Positions 60,610-64,000 of a stretch of 64,000 nt of DNA are shown here, piece by piece (within the stretch, counting starts at the first letter, position 1; each line of letters begins with the position of its first letter). The notes under the pieces were generated by a model. The model was not told the origin of the DNA, ran no database searches, and saw only the letters and a list, made by a program, of their open reading frames with translations. Source of the stretch: DYFC01 sp041658585 (GTDB lineage Bacteria; Nitrospirota; Thermodesulfovibrionia; Thermodesulfovibrionales; SM23-35); contig JBAZZX010000008.1 of NCBI GenBank assembly GCA_041658585.1, positions 20,792 to 84,791 on the forward strand. The letters run 5' to 3'. Made by a program: the position numbers and the translations under genes.

Positions 60610-61731
60610 TTATAGTATAATCCCGCCTCCGATTACTATATCTCCATTATAAAAAACCGCGCTCTGCCCTGGCGCAGGCGCCCACTGGGGTTCGTCAAAG
60701 ACAACACGAACTGAATCAAAGGATGAGGCAGGAAAGGATGAAGGTGAAGAGACAGGGGGGAAATAAATAGTAGCCGGTTTGTCCTTCATTGTGGACCGGA
60801 CTTTTACAGTGGCCCTGAATGTATCTTCTGTTCTGCCCGCAGAATTTTCAAAAGACGGGGCTATCCAGTTCAAATCTCCAACAAGAAACTCCTGTTTTTT
60901 TGCTGCTTCGCGTGGTCCTGCATAAATCGTATTATGCTCAATATCAATCCTGAGAACGTACAGTGGCTTGGGAGATGATATCCCCATGCCTTTTCTTTGG
61001 CCGATAGTATAGCCGTAAATGCCCTTATGAGTTCCTATTACCTTACCGTTGGTATCAACGATTGGTCCGGGAACTGCTGCGCCGGGAGATCGTTCCTCTA
61101 TAAACTTAAGATATTTTCCGTCTTCGACAAAGCATATCTCCTGGCTTTCGTTCTTTTCAGCGGCAGGGAGTTTCAGGTCGGTGGCCATCTTTCGAACTTC
61201 ATCCTTTGTAAGGATCCCAAGCGGCAAAGTAAGCCTTCCGAGTATGTCCTGATTTAAAACATACAGGAAATATGACTGGTCCTTCTTCGGGTCAACTCCC
61301 TTTTTAAGGCATAACATTCCGTTATCCGGGTTATGCAATTTATTAACTCTCGCGTAATGCCCAGTCGCAATAAATCCTGCGCCTTTGTTGTCCGCTTCTT
61401 TTATGAGCAGGGGGAATTTGATATATCTGTTGCATAATATACATGGGTTAGGGGTTGAGCCGTTCATGTAGGCGCTGACAAAAGGCCCTATCACCTTTTT
61501 CACAAAATACTCGCGGGCGTCAATAGTACTGTGCGGTATCCCTAAATGCCGGGCGGTTACTGAAGCCTCTTCTATAGACCGCAGTGAACAGCATGCGATG
61601 CAATCTTCCCGGATATCCGGATCATATAGACGAAATGAAATGCCCTCAACATCGTATCCCTGCTTTTTCAGAAGATACGCCGTAACGGATGAATCCACTC
61701 CTCCGCTCATTCCTACGATTACCTTCGGCAT
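60610..61731 (-). CDS. mnmA: tRNA-specific 2-thiouridylase MnmA
   Basis: 373 residues from ATG 61731 (MPKVIVGMSGGVDSS); a longer reading from 61758 is less likely. It thiolates U34 of tRNA Lys/Glu/Gln. PP-loop GMSGGVDSSVTAYLL, catalytic Cys in NPCILCNRYIKF, second Cys in NESQEICFVEDGKY, and GYTIGQRKGMGI. A segment PPVSSPSSFPASSFDS near the C-terminus is coded by loose 7-bp repeats (60720-60752). Confidence 0.95.
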   Translation of the reverse strand: MPKVIVGMSGGVDSSVTAYLLKKQGYDVEGISFRLYDPDIREDCIACCSLRSIEEASVTARHLGIPHSTIDAREYFVKKVIGPFVSAYMNGSTPNPCILCNRYIKFPLLIKEADNKGAGFIATGHYARVNKLHNPDNGMLCLKKGVDPKKDQSYFLYVLNQDILGRLTLPLGILTKDEVRKMATDLKLPAAEKNESQEICFVEDGKYLKFIEERSPGAAVPGPIVDTNGKVIGTHKGIYGYTIGQRKGMGISSPKPLYVLRIDIEHNTIYAGPREAAKKQEFLVGDLNWIAPSFENSAGRTEDTFRATVKVRSTMKDKPATIYFPPVSSPSSFPASSFDSVRVVFDEPQWAPAPGQSAVFYNGDIVIGGGIIL

Positions 61732-61917
61732 ACTAACAATATAACAGATTGACCTCATATGTCGTAACTACTTAAAACGTATCCCATAAGAGATAGCAAA
61801 ACGTGTAAGAATAGGATGGCAGGGTGAAGGCTCGACTTCGGTCCGAAACATGCACAGCGATGTACTTCCTGTTGTCAACGCACCGGGGAGTCGCCGTGGA
61901 GCACCACAGTTCACCGC

Positions 61918-61933
61918 GCTATACGTAACAAAA
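61918..61933. repeat. 16-bp direct repeat, left copy
   Basis: GCTATACGTAACAAAA, found again at 63884-63899 in the same orientation. CCTACTTTTTC follows in both places, immediately on the left and ~42 bp later on the right. The pair encloses the integrase remnant and the PAS gene and may be the trace of an inserted element. Confidence 0.45.
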
Positions 61934-61967
61934 CCTACTTTTTCTTGTATTTTCAGTTAGTTAAATC

Positions 61968-62210
61968 CTATTTTCCATTAACCCTGATCTCATTGAAGAG
62001 TAACGTAATTTGTTCGTCTCTAAGATGTTTGGGCAGTGGTCGGGGCAAACGCAGCCTGTAATTTTTTTTGACCGGATTGCTAAGAGGCATTCCCTCATCT
62101 TCTATCAGGTAATTGTAAAAATCATGGATGCAGCCGAAATGACAGTTGATGGTCTTTGGTTTCTTTCTCCTCCTTAAGAGAATGATGAAAAAACTTGGCA
62201 TCCAAAGAAA
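61968..62210 (-). pseudogene. Truncated tyrosine recombinase/integrase (N-terminal core-binding domain)
   Basis: About 80 residues with the SAM-like core-binding pattern: KKPKTINCHFGCIHDFYNYL, EDEGMPLSNPVKKNYRL, and RPLPKHLRDEQITLLFNEI. The catalytic domain (R...HxxR...Y) is missing: a stop follows at 61968. The extreme N-terminus (LWMPSFFIILLRRR) does not fit the family. It is a relic of a mobile element. Confidence 0.75.
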
Positions 62211-62213
62211 CAA

Positions 62214-62525
62214 GAAGAATACCTGATATATCAGGAGTCTCCTGATATATCAGAAGTCCGCGTTTTTCAAAGTATCATCCCCTCATCGTAGCTTCCGCTG
62301 AAATGTCAATGTTTTCAACATCATAGAGCATCCTGTCCTGTCAACAACAGTCCTGGCACACATTCTGCAATTAAATACAATAGCAAACACCAAAGGCAGA
62401 GTTTAAAAAATGTTGCTGATTATCGATTACAGAAATGATGACCATGAAGATTTCCATTAGGACAAAACAGTTACAGGGAGAGAGCAAACGAAGCAGGTGG
62501 ATAGCAAAGAGAAAGAGGGTATTGG
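62214..62525. other. Intergenic region with CTGATATATCAG palindromes
   Basis: 312 bp. Two identical palindromes CTGATATATCAG (62223-62234 and 62242-62253) are spaced by 7 bp and form a larger near-palindrome. They could be an operator or recombination site. A 41-codon frame ending inside the PAS gene is not supported. Confidence 0.45.
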
Positions 62526-63632
62526 ATGAAATCAAAGCAACCGGAACAGAAAAAGCCTTCTGAACTTCGTAAACGTGCAGAAGAGAACTTAAGGACTCAA
62601 ATAACCCCTCCTGGGGCAATGTCTGATAAGGAAGCCAGCCGGTTAATCCACGAACTGCAGGTGCATCAGAGCGAGCTGGAGATGCAGAATGAGGAACTCC
62701 GCAAGGCTCAATCAGAAATTGAAGAATCCCGTACCAGGTATTCCGACCTCTATGACTTTGCTCCTGTCGGCTATTTTACTTTTGACAAACATGGACTAAT
62801 ACTGGAAGCTAACCTTGCCGCTGCAACTGAGTTAGGGATAGAAAGGAGTCGGCTCATTAACAAACCATTTCGGGCATATATTGTTACGGAAGACAGGAAT
62901 ATATTTGATCAACACTTTCAGGAAAATTTTAAAAGCGACGACCGACAGACCTGTGAGATAAGGCTAAAAAGAAAAGATGGGAGTGAATTTTATGCACAAC
63001 TGGAAAGCATAGCAGCGGAGGACTTGAAGGGCAATTCTTTATGCAGGACTTCAGTCAGTAACATCACTTTGCGTAAACATGCGGCGGAGGCGCTCAGAAA
63101 GACATATGATGAGTTAGAGCTGCGCGTGAAGGAACGGACTAAAGATTTGGCCGAAGCAAACGAGCAGCTCTTGCGGGAAATAGAGGAACGCAAGAAGGCG
63201 GCGGAGTCACTGCGGGAAAGCGAAGAAAGATACAGGACCATAACCAATTCATTGCCAAATGTGGTGTTTGTTTACAAGGGAAGCACAATTCATTATATCA
63301 ACGAATCAGGCTTAAAGATTTTAGGATATCTTAGAGATGAGGTTATTGGAAAGAATGTGTTTGATTTTCTTGCTGATGATTCAAAAGAGTTAGTTGCGAA
63401 AAATATGCAACGAAGGATTTCCGGGGAACACGTTGAGAATTATGAGGTGAAAGTTATTACGAAATCAAAAGATATAAAATACTTCCTTTTGAACGCTGCT
63501 ATCGTCCCCTACGAAAAAGAAAAGGCTTTCGTGGTTGTTTTGTTTGACATCACCGAACGCAAGCAGGCAGAGGATAAAATAGGACAGAAAATGAGTGAGA
63601 TGGAAAGCCTCAATAAACGTTTTTATATATAG
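62526..63632 (+). pseudogene. PAS-domain sensor protein, C-terminus frameshifted
   Basis: A 368-residue frame: basic start, coiled coil (LIHELQVHQSELEMQNEELR), PAS1 (~70-190), coiled coil (ELRVKERTKDLAEANEQLL), PAS2 (~228-350, ending VVVLFDITERKQAED), then MSEMESLNKRFYI and TAG at 63630-63632. In the next frame the usual family tail continues: YREQRMIKLKKEVNTLLEKM, GQPKKYDSNHQF, to a stop at 63724-63726. A slip in the TATATATA run at 63624-63631 explains the break. No kinase or output domain follows. Confidence 0.75.
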
Positions 63633-63883
63633 AGAACAGCGTATGATTAAACTCAAAAAGGAAGTAAATACGCTCCTTGAGAAAATGGGTCAACCAAAGA
63701 AGTATGATAGTAATCATCAATTCTAACCCCATCAAAATTCCGAGTAGTTTTTAGGTGGACACGACACCCTTAAAAGTATCAGACACTCAAAATCTAATTC
63801 TCCTTAAAAAAAGTATCAATATCGTTGAATTGCATTTGTAAGTCTCAACCATAGAAAAGTATCTATGGTGTTGACTTGATGAA

Positions 63884-63899
63884 GCTATACGTAACAAAA
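63884..63899. repeat. 16-bp direct repeat, right copy
   Basis: Second copy of GCTATACGTAACAAAA, 1966 bp from the first (61918-61933). Confidence 0.45.
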
Positions 63900-63968
63900 T
63901 TAATTGATTCTTAGGGCTGCTTAGGGTCATGATCAACCTACTTTTTCAAATAGAAAGAGGAGGAAACA

Positions 63969-64000
63969 ATGATCCAGGCAATGCCGATTATCAGCAGATC
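63969..64000 (+). CDS. Start of a gene cut by the window end
   Basis: AGGAGGAAACA immediately precedes an ATG; the readable start is MIQAMPIISR, then the window ends. The ribosome site is strong and correctly spaced. Too short to identify. Confidence 0.45.
   Translation, partial: MIQAMPIISR

Noticed and set aside
62444..62562. 41-codon basic frame overlapping the PAS gene start
   Set aside because: No ribosome site and overlaps a well-supported gene; composition typical of chance frames.

Overview
The window is about 64 kb of chromosome from a Gram-negative bacterium with a lipid A outer membrane (lpxK, lpxB, waaA, porins). The gene set suggests a Nitrospirota (Thermodesulfovibrionia-like) or deltaproteobacterial-type anaerobe: an octaheme HAO-like cytochrome, a selenocysteine tRNA, BioW, an archaeal-type AGOG glycosylase, an rpoD-like second sigma factor, and heptanucleotide repeats inside housekeeping genes. 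The taxonomic placement is an inference from gene content, not from a marker phylogeny. I see no rRNA genes and no CRISPR array.

Region 1 (1-10.4 kb) is a phosphate/arsenate locus read mostly on the minus strand: pstA (cut by the window edge), pstC, pstS, a small Cys-rich protein, arsC (plus strand), a metal-locus type outer-membrane protein, a SWIB protein, a phosphate-selective-type porin, phoR and phoB. The pstS gene, a decayed copy of its 5' end and the porin each have 7-bp direct repeats spaced by 4 bp, ending exactly 10 bp before a TATATT/TAAATT -10 box. These are classical PhoB-type promoters, so the regulator and three of its likely targets lie side by side. A partial duplication of the pstS-arsC interval and a vapBC remnant show past rearrangement.

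Region 2 (10.4-18.3 kb) holds conserved genes of unknown function, a DUF2062 membrane protein, a radical SAM protein, lpxK, yjbQ, a PD-(D/E)XK-like protein with a small Cys-rich partner, a 611-aa unknown protein, and tRNA-Cys and tRNA-Gly on the minus strand. Region 3 (18.4-26.3 kb) is a plus-strand run trpE-trpG-trpD followed by a Gfo/Idh oxidoreductase, a DegT-type aminotransferase, lpxB and waaA. The oxidoreductase/aminotransferase pair beside lpxB is best read as GnnA/GnnB, which make UDP-2,3-diamino sugar for amide-rich lipid A. Region 4 (27-36.3 kb) carries a two-component system whose kinase is split by an amber codon, a lone receiver, a zinc-ribbon microprotein, an rpoD-family sigma factor, then groES-like, dinG-like and rmuC genes.

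Region 5 (36.4-42 kb) is accessory. It has a MITE, an acyltransferase, a 23-bp tRNA 3'-end scar, a two-gene operon (winged-helix protein plus AGOG-type DNA glycosylase), and a cNMP-domain protein kinase with an adjacent PPP-type phosphatase. Region 6 (42-52.2 kb) has selC (tRNA-Sec), a multi-S1-domain protein and a compact pyrR-pyrB-pyrC-carA-carB operon. The operon is preceded by a sigma70 promoter, a PyrR-binding loop and an intrinsic terminator, and is followed by cobO. Region 7 (52.2-64 kb) contains a fused acyl-ACP/CoA ligase-ACP-acyltransferase, a HAD phosphatase, the octaheme cytochrome, a decayed REP-associated transposase, bioW, a lipid kinase, two MITEs, an HD phosphohydrolase, mnmA, an integrase remnant and a truncated PAS sensor.

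Three short inverted-repeat element families (called MITE-1, -2 and -3 here) each occur at least twice. Heptanucleotide repeats interrupt phoR, waaA, pyrC, carA, carB and bioW in frame.
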